64,000 nucleotides of DNA from Lantana camara. Taxonomy: Eukaryota > Streptophyta > Magnoliopsida > Lamiales > Verbenaceae. The notes under the pieces are model-generated. The model saw only the letters and a list, made by a program, of their open reading frames with translations, had not been told where the DNA came from and ran no database searches. Numbering within the stretch: position 1 is the stretch's first letter; every line of letters begins with the position of its first letter. Position numbers and translations under genes: made by a program. The stretch spans positions 39,396,001-39,460,000 of the forward strand of contig CM074864.1 of the NCBI GenBank assembly GCA_037501455.1, written 5' to 3'. Positions 1-12,567 of the stretch are shown here, piece by piece.

Positions 1-310
1 ACGGGCGGCGCGCGTGACGCCTTCGCGAGTGGGGTTTAACGTGCTCGTCGTAATCCGGGTTTTCGTTTCATGTTTTCGTTCAAAAGCAAAACCAATCCAA
101 GAAATCCAAAAACAGTTTATACAGTTTCAAATCTAAAACAGTTTTCAAAACCAAATTTTAACAAAAACAGTTTTCAGAAACTTTCAGGAAAAATACAGTT
201 TCGTAATTCAGGCTTTCTAAAACAGTTACAAATACTCAATCGCATCAAGCCTAAGAATTTCTACCAAATTCAATAAAGTTGAGACGAATTAGAAACACGA
301 TTAACGAGGT
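1..310 (-). mobile_element. Copia-type retrotransposon, 5' leader of internal region (partial)
   Basis: On the minus strand this lies immediately downstream of the LTR and primer-binding site at 311-2261, so it is the start of the internal region of a Copia-type element whose body lies off the left edge. No coding region is recognisable here; the short plus-strand reading frame at 70-276 has no family resemblance. Assignment rests on position only. Confidence 0.6.
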
Positions 311-323
311 GGCTCTGATACCA
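311..323 (-). other. Primer-binding site, tRNA-iMet type
   Basis: The minus strand reads TGGTATCAGAGCC, the complement of the 3' end of initiator methionine tRNA used as primer by plant Copia and many chromovirus elements. It begins two bases after the LTR end (CA at 327-326), the usual spacing. It fixes the orientation (minus) and shows that the LTR at 326-2261 is a 5' LTR. Confidence 0.9.
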
Positions 324-325
324 CT

Positions 326-2261
326 TGTTGGAAAATAGGAATCAGAAAGCAGCGGAAATTTAAAAATTTTCCAACAAAAAGGATCCAAACTCGCAATCGT
401 GAATCCGAATTCGTAGAGATTAGAAACTTACTTTTCAATAATCTTTCTTGAAGCGTTTCAAGCCACCCAAGAACGCTCTTCTCGCGGCTTGATCCCCTCG
501 CCTTGGTAAAGCTTGAATCTTTAAAACCTTCTAACTTGAAGCTCTCTAGAGATAGTCCACCAACTTGACTACAATCTAACTAGTAAGGATGCTAGTTCTT
601 TAGTTAGTGTTTGGGCTTAACCTAGGGTTTATTTGATCTTGGAGAAAGGATGGTGTTCAACACATGAACTAAAAAAATCCTCGATTAGCCCTAAGGGGAG
701 CTCGAGCTCCCCTATATATAGGAAGGAGAGGGGCGGTCGATCCTAGTGCTTTTGGACTAAGGATTTGGTCCCTCTCTCTCTTATTACTTTATCATCAAGT
801 AATTCTCAACTTTGACTTTTGAATTCTAATTCAAATCAACTTTTAAGAGAGCTAAAAAATATACAAACTGCGTTTGGATAATATTATACTTTATTTATTA
901 ATAACTAACTTATTTATCTAATTAATTAATTCATAATTAATTAAATAGATTAATTTCTCCAAAATAAGACTTTCATTTTAATTCAAAAATTAAACCAAAG
1001 TCTATTAAATAATTAACACATTAATTATTTAACACATACAATATATATATACACGTGTGAGACACGTGTCCCAAGGACACGTACCACTCACGTGACCCAC
1101 ACGTGTGATTCAAACGTGTGGAACCCTGTCGGCATGATCAACTCGTTTAATCATTTTTAAGCCTTAACTCATGTAACCAAGTTGTTGTGTGTGACCCTCT
1201 AGGTTCTCAATTCAATTAGCAGTGACCCTAATTAATTAATTCACCAATTAATTAATCAGTCCACAGATTAAACGACCATAGTCTAGCAACAGGTGTTTAA
1301 CCCCTAGCTGAATTGGAATATCTCGATTCGACTAAACCTTTAAGTCATTGATTCATGTGAGATACAATCCTCCTACTTACTATCTCTCAACCAAGATCTA
1401 GGGTAAGGGAATAATCAGAACCCTAATAATCTGGTCTTAAAGCTAAGTGCATTTAATATCCATTTGATCTCAATCCAAGAAACTCTTTTCTTGATGTGCC
1501 AACTACCTTGGCCAAGGACTCCATATGGCATATGAGTGACTTACACAATAAGAGATCACCTTGCAAATGCAAGTGTAGGTCCTTTCTTGATTCTCATTCA
1601 CTTTCATGAGTCACTTATGCAGCCCCATCATAAGCCTTGAATCAGTTGTCTGTGGCGACACCCTTTAAAGCTTATACCTAAGACTACAGAGTTAACTCAT
1701 AAAGTGACATGGAACCTCAAGTCTAAGGATCAATTAATCACATCAATAACTCGTGAGATATTTCCTAATCTGGAAGTTTCCATTTCCTTAAATAGAAACT
1801 TCCTTTCCCATTTAGGAATCTTCTCACACGGGGCACCTCAGTGAAATTACTTATGGAAGTAAGCAGCCTCATGTATCACGCACGTATCAACTATACACTT
1901 TGCACCTCCATGAAACAAGGTGGTCCTTCTTAAGGGCGTGATCCCATAAGCAAGCCTTAGAGGAGTCAGGTTGACACTCCCACTGTCTGTAGGACTCATC
2001 AGCTTGGAGTATTTTACTAATCATGACTTATGTGATATATGCTCATTTCATGAACCATTTCACCTAAATGGTAGAGTCCTAAACTCATCAGAATTAGGGG
2101 AGTTCACATACATGCACAATTAAAGTAAACACATACCAAACAAGAGTATATAAAGAAGTGTTGCCTCAATTCGTTATTTTATTCAAAGATTGTCTGTGAT
2201 TACAATAAGGAAAAGTACAAAGCGGATATACAATCGGCTCTCTAGGGCACTATTCCTAACA
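326..2261 (-). repeat. Copia-type 5' LTR (1,936 bp)
   Basis: Read on the minus strand the repeat starts TGTTAGGAATAGTG and ends CTATTTTCCAACA, with the TG...CA ends of LTRs, and is followed by an iMet primer site. The same LTR occurs as a solo copy on the plus strand at 46051-47961 and as fragments at 34369-34445, 34446-34668 with 37237-37709, and 42063-43201. The outer flank begins at 2262; the matching target duplication would lie off the left edge. Confidence 0.88.
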
Positions 2262-2462
2262 CTACATGCTCTAAGTTGAGGGAGAGCATTGGAGGATATC
2301 GGGAGTTATGGAAAGATTGACTCCAACATTATGGAAGATTCCAGACAGATTGTATTCTGCATTTATTTGATTGATGTGGCGCTCACCGCTCAGGGTGCTA
2401 CAGGTACGCCAAGTAATAAAGTTAGGAATGAAACAAAAATTTTAAACTTATTTGATTAATAT

Positions 2463-2482
2463 TAATAATAATAATAATAATG

Positions 2483-2567
<85 letters not shown>
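2463..2567. repeat. (AAT)n microsatellite, about 105 bp
   Basis: Nearly uninterrupted AAT trinucleotide repeat of roughly 35 units with one interruption (AATGAT) near 2481. Such tracts are common in plant intergenic DNA and prone to length change. Confidence 0.95.
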
Positions 2568-2568
<1 letters not shown>

Positions 2569-2615
2569 GTATATAATTACAAATATTTTTGTATTAAATA
2601 TATAATGAGTTTGTG

Positions 2616-2639
2616 ATATATATATATATATATATATAT
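2616..2639. repeat. (TA)n microsatellite
   Basis: Pure TA dinucleotide run of about 12 units, just beyond the AAT tract. Confidence 0.9.
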
Positions 2640-3501
2640 TATTTTCTTATTCTTGTATTAATTATTTATTGTATTTAATACATTGCTTGATATTTAAAAA
2701 TAAAGTTTAATATAAATGTCAAAATTTGTTCTTTACAAAATATTTAAATTTATAAAATTTTATAAATAAAATAATATATTAAACATTTTTTAAATATATA
2801 ATTTATAATATATTTATATTTACATATATTTAATATAATTTATTAAATTTTCAATGTGACTAATATTATTTAATTTTTATTTATGAAAATAATAAAATAA
2901 TATGTATTTAAGAAATATGTGACGACATATAAAAATAACATTAAATTTCAAACATTGGGAATGACTAATACCATAAGGGACCAAAGAAATGGGTAATTGC
3001 ATGGTTGTGGGAATAGGTATTACCACGGGAATGAGCAGTCCTAATCATGTTTTGTACCAATTGAGGGTTTAGGAATGGATGCGGTAATGCCCATTTCATT
3101 CCCACCCCATTCCATCATACCAATCATGTCGTTAGAGAATAAGGTAAAATTCATTTCTTGCAATCTAGCCAGTTACCACTAGACCAAGGTTACTTGGGTA
3201 CCGTTAGTCATGACAAGATATAGTGCATTCGATGAATTAAGTAGATTTTTATAATTACGTTTGTATCTTAGTAAAGTCCAAAATTTATATCATTCATAAT
3301 GTTTCATTATCAGTAAAATATAAATTATTCAACACAAATAAAAAATCTATATTATTATATATTTGATAATGATATTTGACTTTTGATTGTATAATTTTGA
3401 CCTAATAAAATTTTCTCATTTTTTGAATTTTTTTTAACAAGAAAAATTTTCATTGGTTACTGAATTAAGTTAAGATTTATTAAACACAATCCTAATATAA
3501 A

Positions 3502-6500
3502 TGTAGTGCCCGGAGCGAAGAGCCACCACATCCCCCGCACCTAGCCCCGAACCCACAAACGGGAACCTACACACACTCGCTAGGTCAGGCGGAGCTAAGA
3601 CCGAACCAGAGCGCATAGAACAATAAGAAAGCGGAAGCATACCATAAAATCCAAGAAGCCTGTCCCGAAAATATAAATTAGAATTCAAAGATATATACAT
3701 TATCCGATTATCAAATCAAAATCATATACAAAATGTGATCGAAAGCTAATGAAATGTAACTCGATCTAGGTGACAAATCTTGACCTACTCGCGACTCCGC
3801 CTAGCACGAACCAAAACCTGCCAACTGAGAAGTTGAAAGGAGAGGGTCAATCCACCGACTGAGTGAGGGGGCTAATGCCACCCACACACATATACATATA
3901 GAGAAAAGTACAAACTAAATAAAAGACTATGAACCGGGATAGGGTTTTGAATACCAAAGCCATTTTCAAATTAAAACGTATACTTATACTTAATAAAAAC
4001 ATAACAAGCTTAACGTAATCGTAACATAACACGAAAGAAAGCTCCTATCCCATTTCATAATCAAAATATCGTAACCAATTCTTATACCCAGCGAGTACGG
4101 GTCTTACTCTAACTCCCCAATTATTAACATACGTATTAAAATAGAAAACACAAATCATAAACCAATCCAACCCCAACAACATGTAGTTCTGGGAGCAAAC
4201 CCTCACTACTCTTACCAATGCACAAGGGGTAGCTAACCCACATTGTTCTTGAAGCACCACGCCTCCTCAATCTCCAAGAGTCGCGTGTAATTACTTCAAA
4301 TGGGAATCGTGCACAGGCTTAACCCGACGGCCCTTGCCGTCCCGGGCGTCCTTACCCATAATTCCCTGAGCCTGACAAATCTGAACATAGCTTAACATAT
4401 CATAACTCGCAACATATCATACTTAGAACGTAACAAACTCACATACCTTAGCATACTTTACCTTCCAACTCGGCCTATGCTTTTAACGTACCTCTCCGTG
4501 TCATCCTAAATCATAGCATGTTAAAGAAGAGCAAAGCTTGCACGAAGATACACGGTTTGGAGCATAGCGTTGTTGCAAAACATTTTCAAGCTCATATATG
4601 CTCGTACATATAGTTCAAACCATTTAATCTTATAACAAGATCATCAACGTGTCTTATAAGCACATATCTATCATATAAATATAATAGTATAGTCACATGC
4701 GGGTTCGAAAACGAGCACGTAGGGTTGTAGGTCATATAAACTAAAAAGAAACACACCTAATCCTCACCTTTTTACCAAAAGTACTCACGGAGGACCGTTG
4801 ACAACCAAGAAGAAGCTAAATGTTGGATCCTACACCTGCCGAACTCCAATCTGAGACAAACAAACACATACTCAAGACTTAGACTCGATTATGAACCAAT
4901 TATATGCACGGCGATGCGTAAGAATGCAAATGGATGCAATGCACATTCTATACATTCATACTTAGGCATCTCGGAGCAAATAGTAAAATATCACATGAAG
5001 AATTCAAGAAGTAAACTTATAACATGTTAACTAAACTCATAATGTTAAACGTTTCATATAACAGTCATGAAACCAAGTCATAGTTACACCAAACAAATGA
5101 ATTCATAAACTTAAAATAATTAATGAAACACAACATATTTCAACACATTAACATGTTAGAATCATAATCGGGGTGGGAATTAACGAGAAAAATGGAAAAG
5201 AAGCATAAAAGAAGTTAGGAGAAGGTTTTTGCAAAAACTGACAGTTCTCCACAATGCGCAAGTTGTAATAAAACAAAGATATCTGGAGTTTGAGAAGTCC
5301 AAATTGGGTTTTGTTTGTTTGATATGAAACTAGAAAAATAGCGCTTTCCGAAAATATATGGCTCGCATTCTATTTCAAAGAAAGCAGAAAATAGCAATGG
5401 TTTGAAGTTGGAAATCGGTAAAGTAGTGACACCAAAATAAAAAGGTTATATCTCACAGTCTAGAAAAGATATTGGCCAACCGTAAATAGGAGAGTGTTCT
5501 ACACTCGAAGAGGTTGATCGTGCCAAAAATTCAGGTTAATCGGAGATTGTTTGATTAGGTAACAAGCTTCTGTGCTTAGTGACGGGCGTCACTCTTTTTC
5601 TACATAAAATCGGTGACGGGTGTCACCACGTCCAGGAACTTCGTCTTCGCGAAATTCAGGCCTTTTCTCCCCTTTTTCCTTCCTGAAAATCCATAGTAGA
5701 AGCAAGGACACGAAATGGCAGCAAGGCAGCAACAACACAGCATAAAAAGGCAACGAAAAACAGCACAAATTCACCCGCAACAATACGCAACAAGAGACTT
5801 CAAGAAATTCAAGTTTGATCAATGGTGAATCACTCCACACCACATATACATCAAATACAAGTTCATACAAGTCTTAAGAAAGCTCAAGTGATCACGTTTC
5901 ATGCCTCAAAACAACCCAAAACTGAACACAAGACATGGATTCAAAATTGGAGCTCAAACCTAACTATTTACCTCATATCTCAAAGCATGCTTAAATCTCG
6001 AACAAAATGAACATACCATAGATCTAAATGACCACAAGAAGGATAGAAACAAGAACATATACTTACCTTTCAAATTGGAGAAGAAATGGTGGTGTATGGA
6101 GCTCAAATCTTGTAAGAGGAATAGTGTAGATTTTCCCCCTTCCTTCTATCTCGGTTGGAGCAGCTTTTTTCTCTTCTCTCCTTGGTTTAACGAAATAAGG
6201 GCTAATCTGGGTGATATTGGGATGAATAATTGAAGTGTGGGTCCACGTTTGAGTTGAATTGGTCAAGTATTGAAGGAGATAAGGCCAAATTAGTGAAAGG
6301 TAGTCAAAACACGCGTGCAGCTCGGTTCGGGTGAAATACGAGGGTCCCAACGGGTTTAGAAAAATACAAGGCCGAGTTCCTTAGCTTCAAAATCTTGTTA
6401 CGAGTCCATCTTCTCTTCCGGAATCCAAATCCGAATTCCTGATTTCAAGATATGGCCTCCGTAATCCGAGGCGCGCTAAAACTCGTTAGGCCCTCAAATC

Positions 6501-6811
6501 CCAAAAATAAAGAAATGGTCTCTGACCAATTCAAACAAGTAAAGACGAATAAAATAAACACGTAAACAAGTTCATGCAATATATAATTCAAGTATATCAC
6601 ATATTCATGAAGTTCGGGAATAAAAATCAAATTAGGGAAATTAAATACGGAAGTTAAAACAAAAATAAATAAAAAATACTTAAACAATTACGGAACAAAT
6701 GACACTTAAACAACTAATTCAAAGTATAAAATAAATCAAAATAGGAATTAAAACGTCGAAAAAATCTCTCGTGACGTCATACCTGGCTTGCCGAAGAAAC
6801 GGGGTGTCACA
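3502..6811 (-). repeat. 3' LTR of the gag-only element (3,310 bp)
   Basis: On the minus strand it starts TGTGACACCCCG and ends GGGCACTACA. It matches 12568-16011 over its length but lacks a segment of about 50 bp present at 12622-12670 and differs by small indels, so insertion was not very recent. It contains two near-identical palindromes, GTGACGGGCGTCAC (5579-5592) and GGTGACGGGTGTCACC (5612-5627), and a TGACGTCA palindrome near its start (6772-6779). Confidence 0.88.
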
Positions 6812-6830
6812 ATTCTCCCCTCTAAAAAGA
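6812..6830 (-). other. Polypurine tract
   Basis: On the minus strand a purine-rich stretch AGAGGGGAGAAT, preceded by T-rich bases, abuts the 3' LTR. This is where plus-strand DNA synthesis is primed in LTR elements. Its position confirms the minus orientation. Confidence 0.8.
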
Positions 6831-7828
6831 ACCTGGTCCCTAGGTTCACCGCTCGAGTTTCAAGCTCAAGCAACTTCCCGTATTCATCCCATGTTCGAGG
6901 TTCATGACGTCCCGACAAGGATTAGTCTGGTAAGGTCTTCATGCACAAGGGGTTTGAGCACTTCTTGAAATCTTGATGGAGTAATTCCTTACCGGTTGAT
7001 CCGTGCTAGGAGCAACTAATATGTTTCGCACGATAGGAGGGTCCAAATTGATTCATCACCCATCGCTTGATTCATTTCAATTACTCAAAAGCTCGGTGTT
7101 ACACGAATGCGTAGTTACCGAACTTCCAGCATTCGCACCTTCTAACTTAAGAAGTCCCTTTGATGGAGAGCTAAATCACCACTCCTTGCTTGCTCCGGAA
7201 GACCATTGTAAACACGACCCTCGACTTAGCATGAAAACACACACTCGAGCAAAACACACAACTAACACGCATGCACAATTAGAGCACACGATAATTACAT
7301 ATCAATTAAAGATGCATGATGCACATGCCATAAATGATTTGTGTACGGTTCACCATTTCTCGAAGTTCTTCACATTATTGAGATGTAGTGAAGAGTTAAG
7401 GTTGGTGTCGTAGAGTTCGTGGTCCTAATTCCTTGGCCTTGGTTTTCTTGAACGAATCCCTAGCTTGGAAATTCCCATTCTTCTCCTAATTCCATCTCTA
7501 CAAGACGATACTTAACCCCGAGCAATTCTCTTTTCTCGTCTACAATCCACCAATCGGCATGAGGGATTGATTGAATTATTTTTCCCCGAAGTCTCTTATA
7601 TTCCACTTACTCTTGAACCACCCTAACCTGGTCAACAATCACTGTATCACGATCTCCGGTTGTCTTAAAGTTTCCCAATCAACTCCTTCTAGGATATCTT
7701 TAAACCTCATCTAATTCCAAATCCCGGTCTCTCGGCATCTCCCTCTTGCATTTCGGGGTCCGGTAAAAGGATTCTCTTTGAAATTACCGAATAGGACGCC
7801 CTAGTGTTTGCACCTTCGGTATCCCCAC

Positions 7829-10673
7829 TGTGACGCCCTAGCGTGTGCCCCACATCCCCCGCACTAAGACTAAGCTCATAAACGAATATAGTCCGCACAC
7901 AAAGCTAATCTTAGCGAACGGGGACACGGCATGGACCCTGGTTAGGCGTGCTAACCCTGTACCAAACAATTTATGCAACCAAGCGACAGAAACAAGAGTA
8001 TAAACCATAAACATAAACTAGTAATCCATAACAACAGGATCTCTCGTCAAGAGCTTACATAATTTACAAGTGAAAGTATTTGGCCCACACGGCCTCACAA
8101 AATATATACATAACAAAAGGTAATATGAGTGTGTGGTACAACAACCGTGTGACACGAGCTAGACACAAAATTACAATAAGTAAAGCAATTTCCCGCCTAG
8201 CTACACCTGCAAGGAACCTGAGGGACAAAGAAGGGAGGGGTCAGTCTCTACAAGACTGAGTGAAAGGCATAAATAATATATATAAAGCAGTAAAGTCATG
8301 CGAGCCATAATTCCACACAAGGTTTTGGAAGAACAAGTAAAATGTAGCTCTCATTGTATGGAATTACGACTTGGACCATTCATTTCAGGAAAGTGATTCA
8401 GTGGCTCGGTGAGTGAGCATTCTCCAACCTTCCTCCTTTAGTGTACAAGATAATTTAATTAAGCGATCATGCAATATATTAGGTTTCACTTGGTTATAGG
8501 ATTCAATTCAGGTGCACAATTACTCATTTTTCCTCCGGGTTGGTGGCTCGGGTAGCTAGCCCTTACCACCCAGTAACAGTGATCAATGGGTACATGAATC
8601 CCATTGACCGGAATCCCATTGATTCACCAAACCTCCTGGTGAACCTCCGGGTTGGTCCGAGTTGGTTGGGACTTATGCAAGAGATAGCCGTCAGCCCATG
8701 CTTCCCCAGTTCTCTCAATACATAAGCCTCTAGGCCCCAGGAAGTGTAACAGTCTCGCCAAAACAGGACAGGATCAAGATTGGTTTCATTTTCCAAAATC
8801 ATTTGTTTGTTTGAAATCAAGATATAAGTATAATATAAGTTTTGGCCAAACCAACATATAAGAGGGTTGTAGGGTTTATATTATATCCTAACAATTCCTC
8901 ACCTGTACCGGATAAAAAGGAAGAATGGGAACTCCTCAACCCTACTGGACGTGCTCAACGTCCTCCTGAGAACTCTCTAGACAAGGAAATAGGACACGAG
9001 TGAAACTTGACTCAATATGAACCAGATATGATGCACGGCAAGTGAATTAATTACATAAAACATGAATATGAAATCATATGATATTAATGACATGTTCAAG
9101 TGCACCATTTAATGCATAATATAACATTTAAATGCCTAACAAGGCGCACATGAAATTTGTGAAAGCAATTCACGTCATTCAAACGATACAAATGCATATG
9201 AGAAGAAGTATGGGCATATAATCAAGAAATAATAAGTTAGAGACAAGTTCAGAGGTGGAGACATGCAAGAAAAAGGAAATAAAACACAAAAAGAGCTTCC
9301 GAGCGAAATTGGGCCAACACTGACAGATTTCCAAAACGGACAAGCTGTAGTAAAACTGGAATATCTTGAGTTCTAGAAATTAAAATGGAGCTTTTTTGTT
9401 GGAAATGAAACTAGACACATAGACCTTTCAAATGATATACAGTACGAAACTTGGTTCAAAGCGAGGAGAAAATGGCGTAAGCTTAAAGTTGGGGGAAAGC
9501 AGATTTCCGGTGAAGTGGTGACACTAAAAAGATTTGATTATATCTCACAAATGACAAACGATATTGAGATGATTCCAATTGGAAATTGTTCTAGACTTCA
9601 AGAGGTTTCCAAAGGTTCACAAATCAAGTCAATCGGAATTCGGATGAGGGAGTACCCGGCCGGGGAAAAACAAGGCAGAATCCTACCCCGGCCAGGGAGA
9701 GCAGGTGCAGAAACCCTTCTGCACTAACTACCTGCCCGGGTAGTCCTTTAGGACAAGAAGAACGTAGAAGAATAGGGGAAGCTCGCGGGAGGGGAGGACC
9801 AAACCATCAATTCAACTCAAACCTCAACCACAAGCACTCAAAATATCCAACAACAAGCATAGGTTCATAATATCTCATTTAGGCCACTTAAAATCCAAAA
9901 GAACATGTTTAGATGCATCAAAATCCCTTCATAAAACCCTCAAATATTCCATAACCATGAATGCATCAAAGTTAAAGTAAAACATGTCATACATGTATGA
10001 GATTAATTCAAATTCATCACATAAGCTTCAAAACATGTTATGAAATCCAAAGAAAGTGAAAGCCCTAATCTAAACTCACATTCTTCAAATATACGAGTTT
10101 CTAACATACCTTACAAATGGAAGAAAAAGAAGGGGAAAGGAAGAAGAGATGGTCTTGGAGTGAATTCCTTGAAGAAAAGATGGAAGAAAGCTCAAATCTC
10201 TTGTTGTCTTGTGAATTGAAATGAAAGAGATGTCTTGCCCTTGTTCTTGGTTCTTGGAAGGTGAAGATGAAATGAAGAAATGTATGTATAGGTGTGTGTA
10301 TGTAGATATATCGATCAAGTGGGGAGAAAAAGGAAGAAATTGCACTTTGGTCCTTATGAAATTCAAAAGAATGCAATTAAGTATGAAATGTTATGCGTAT
10401 GAAAAAATTCAATTCTCATTAAATTATCAATCAAGTATCAAACATCTCCAAGAGGACGATTAAAGACAATTAAGTAAAATTCTTACAAAGGCAAAAATAA
10501 TTAAACACTTACACATGCTCGGAAAATTAAATAACATAAACCACAAAAAGAAATTGAAAAAAGAAGGTTTAAATCACACAATTAAATCAATAAAAGAAAT
10601 TAAATAGGCCTAACCCTCAAAACTCTCACGCGTGGCGCGCGTACCTGTACAGTCGCGGAGTCGGGGTGTCACA
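7829..10673 (-). mobile_element. Solo LTR of a chromovirus-like element (2,845 bp), nested
   Basis: It starts TGTGACGCCC and ends GGGGTGTCACA in plus-strand order, flanked by a perfect target duplication CCCAC (7824-7828 and 10674-10678), and lies in the internal region of the gag-only element. There is no primer site, polypurine tract or second LTR, so the element was reduced to one LTR by recombination. It shares with its relatives a block with the words TTATATCTC and GATATTGAG (around 9540-9565), followed by CG-rich palindromes at 9655-9743. Reading frames within it are fortuitous. Confidence 0.88.
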
Positions 10674-11501
10674 CCCACCATTCCATGATTCCTTAAAACT
10701 CTTTCATTCTTCTTGGTATCTTTATGAGTTAGTTACCCACACTCCTATGCTCTACTTCGTTTTTCTTTTCTCTTCAATATCCCTAAGTGAGGAGTCAACC
10801 ATCTCGCTTCCCCCAAAAGATTTTAAGACCTCCGACTTCCTTGCTCCTCAACAGTTTCCATTCCCTTCCTTCACTAATAATATCCGTGGTAAGTCTCCCG
10901 TTGATGAGAACGCTCTCATCGACATAACCCTGGAGTCATCAAGGAGGTACCCTTTAATTTCTCTCTTCAATTCTTCCGGTTAAGCTTTCCAATAAAGTTC
11001 TCCTCCCTTGGACATTTGTATACTCAAGGAAAGAAGAACTATCGATCTCTTTCTCTAGGGCACCATCATCTACTCGGCCTCGACATTCACATTGAATAGT
11101 GTATCAATCACTTCCCTCCTAGGAATTGGGTTTAGACACTTGTTCCCGGTTCCACTCCTCATTTTGATACACTCTTGATTACTCATCAAGGAAGAGACCT
11201 TCCATCATGAAATCCAAACTGATACATCGAATATATATATAAGGACGGGGTTTGTGTGATATGGTACCAATCTTCTTCCTTTTATTATGTCCCTTATTTC
11301 TCATTATAACCTCAACCGAATCCTCAGAGTCACTACTTTCTTCTCACCCAATTTTCCATCACGAAGGGGAACTTCTTTCAATTGCAAGCTATCATGAAAA
11401 CATTAAACTTATGTATGCCGGGTTAAGTTTGCTTATGCTATGCGTCACGTTATCACCCATTAAACAAGAAAACAGCAAATAATAACAATATAAAATACAC
11501 A
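10674..11501 (-). other. Internal region of gag-only element, non-coding
   Basis: Between the nested solo LTR and the zinc-knuckle frames, neither strand shows a recognisable retrotransposon domain. Short open frames exist but have no motif I can name. Together with 6831-7823 this is spacer of the non-autonomous element, or pol too decayed to recognise. Confidence 0.5.
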
Positions 11502-11726
11502 TCACGAATAAGTATAAAAATACAATGTGGGATGGATGCTCCTACAATGGATGCAATTACCTCCTGGGTGTTTCTTTGGCCTTCGTCGTTCACATTCCTC
11601 CAACTTATGTTTCGGCGATCCACATCCAAAGCATCGCCCCAACCTCTTCCAACAATTCTCACAAGTATGAGAATTTCTTCTACAATGAGCACATGGTGGT
11701 TGCTCTAAGGATGGGAGTTCTTTCAC
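11502..11726 (-). pseudogene. Gag-like zinc-knuckle fragment (second module)
   Basis: This frame encodes two consecutive CX2CX4HX4C zinc knuckles, CAHCRRNSHTCENC and CFGCGSPKHKLEEC, then the first cysteines of a possible third (CIHC). Such knuckles bind nucleic acid in the nucleocapsid part of Gag. It lies downstream of, and in a different frame from, the first zinc-knuckle ORF at 11831-12256, and the spacing pattern C-H-C-W-RLG-C-C is the same in both, so it looks like a duplicated module separated by a frameshift or an intron. No capsid domain is visible. It is probably the decayed 3' part of one gag gene. Confidence 0.6.
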
Positions 11727-11830
11727 TTTCTTCTTTCCTTTCGGCCCTACTTGTGAATTCTCCAGGTTCTTCTTCGATCCCGATCCCGAGCTACTTCCCG
11801 GTTTAATTCTTCCTACTCGGCTCCTTCCTT

Positions 11831-12256
11831 TTAGCTTTTTGGATTCAACTCGAAGAGCTTCCCGGTACTCTCAATCCAAGATTTAAACTCGATCCCGGTC
11901 TCCATTTCTCGTAGGTCATCCCTAATTCCATCCATAAATTGGGCCACTCTTTCGAATTCGTTCGGTCTTCTTAGATAGATACGAGGGCATATATTGATCT
12001 TGTGTTCGGAGGAACCACATCTAGCACACTTGCCCAACCTTATCCAACACTTCTTATGACTATGGTTGGGTCCTCCACAATGGATGCATGAGATCTGTTC
12101 TTCGGGAAATGACGTGTTTGGCAAGAACATAAGATCCCTTCCAACAAATTTAGCCATCTTGCCCTTCATCTTGGTAGATTGATTGTCGATGCAATGATTC
12201 GGCGGACATAAAGAGCCTTCATCTCTACTCGATCCCAAATTCAACTTAGGGGCCAT
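11831..12256 (-). CDS. Gag-like protein with two CCHC zinc knuckles
   Basis: The ORF starts at the ATG beginning MAPKLNLG (12256) and gives about 141 residues; the frame is open further upstream, but this is the first plausible ATG after the primer site and lies about 290 bp inside the 5' LTR. The middle carries two nucleocapsid-type CX2CX4HX4C knuckles, CIHCGGPNHSHKKC and CARCGSSEHKINIC, separated by a short basic linker. The C-terminal part is charged (FERVAQFMDGIRDDLREME). It is short for a full Gag and no capsid core is recognisable. Its likely role is packaging of the element's RNA; a related autonomous chromovirus would have to supply the enzymes. Confidence 0.6.
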   Translation of the reverse strand: MAPKLNLGSSRDEGSLCPPNHCIDNQSTKMKGKMAKFVGRDLMFLPNTSFPEEQISCIHCGGPNHSHKKCWIRLGKCARCGSSEHKINICPRIYLRRPNEFERVAQFMDGIRDDLREMETGIEFKSWIESTGKLFELNPKS

Positions 12257-12542
12257 GGTCGTTGAGATGAGCAGTTGATCGTTGTAAAGTGTTAACCTAT
12301 AATACACAAAGGAAGCGAAAGTACGATGCATACGGTTAGTACATGATTATGGCACATAAATGGTACAACTAGTGCATGTAGAGTGTGCAACAACAACAAT
12401 TATTGAAAAGAAAGTAGCAATTTAAAACACATAATACAAGAAATTTCACATATCTTAATGCAATGCACACATTAGTACGTTGTTCTTGCGCCGTATGACC
12501 TATACTGGACACAACTCGACACTAGAACTCTGGTTTTGCAAC

Positions 12543-12559
12543 CCAGAGCTCTGATACCA
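12543..12559 (-). other. Primer-binding site, tRNA-iMet type
   Basis: The minus strand reads TGGTATCAGAGCTCTGG; the first 12 bases match the initiator methionine tRNA complement. It lies 8 bases inside the LTR boundary placed at 12568, and marks 12568-16011 as the 5' LTR. Confidence 0.88.
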
Positions 12560-12567
12560 CTTTAAGA

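Larger units (their letters stand above)
2262..3501. other. AT-rich intergenic DNA, no gene seen
   Basis: No coding or RNA gene is visible. The stretch holds two microsatellites (listed separately), long A/T runs, and a slightly less AT-rich patch at about 2950-3130 with G-G-A-A-T-G-rich words on both strands, which could be a decayed DNA transposon but shows no convincing terminal inverted repeat. Confidence 0.6.

Noticed and set aside
311..323. tRNA-like sequence (also at 12543-12559 and 45748-45759)
   Set aside because: Only the 12-17 bases complementary to a tRNA 3' end are present; these are primer-binding sites, not tRNA genes.
2950..3130. Possible hAT or other DNA transposon relic with GGAATG-rich ends
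   Set aside because: No convincing paired inverted repeat or target duplication could be found by eye.
5215..5397. Minus-strand frame (..FEIECEPYIFGK..) recurring at 14387-14569, about 37838-38194, 50916-51278 and 53274-53513, looking like a conserved protein
   Set aside because: It lies in a conserved block inside LTRs. In the related solo LTR 7829-10673 the same block has stops in this frame, so conservation is better explained at DNA or RNA level; a codon-substitution test would settle it.
7003..7413. 136-codon plus-strand frame
   Set aside because: Antisense to the internal region of the gag-only element, no known motif, ordinary length by chance.
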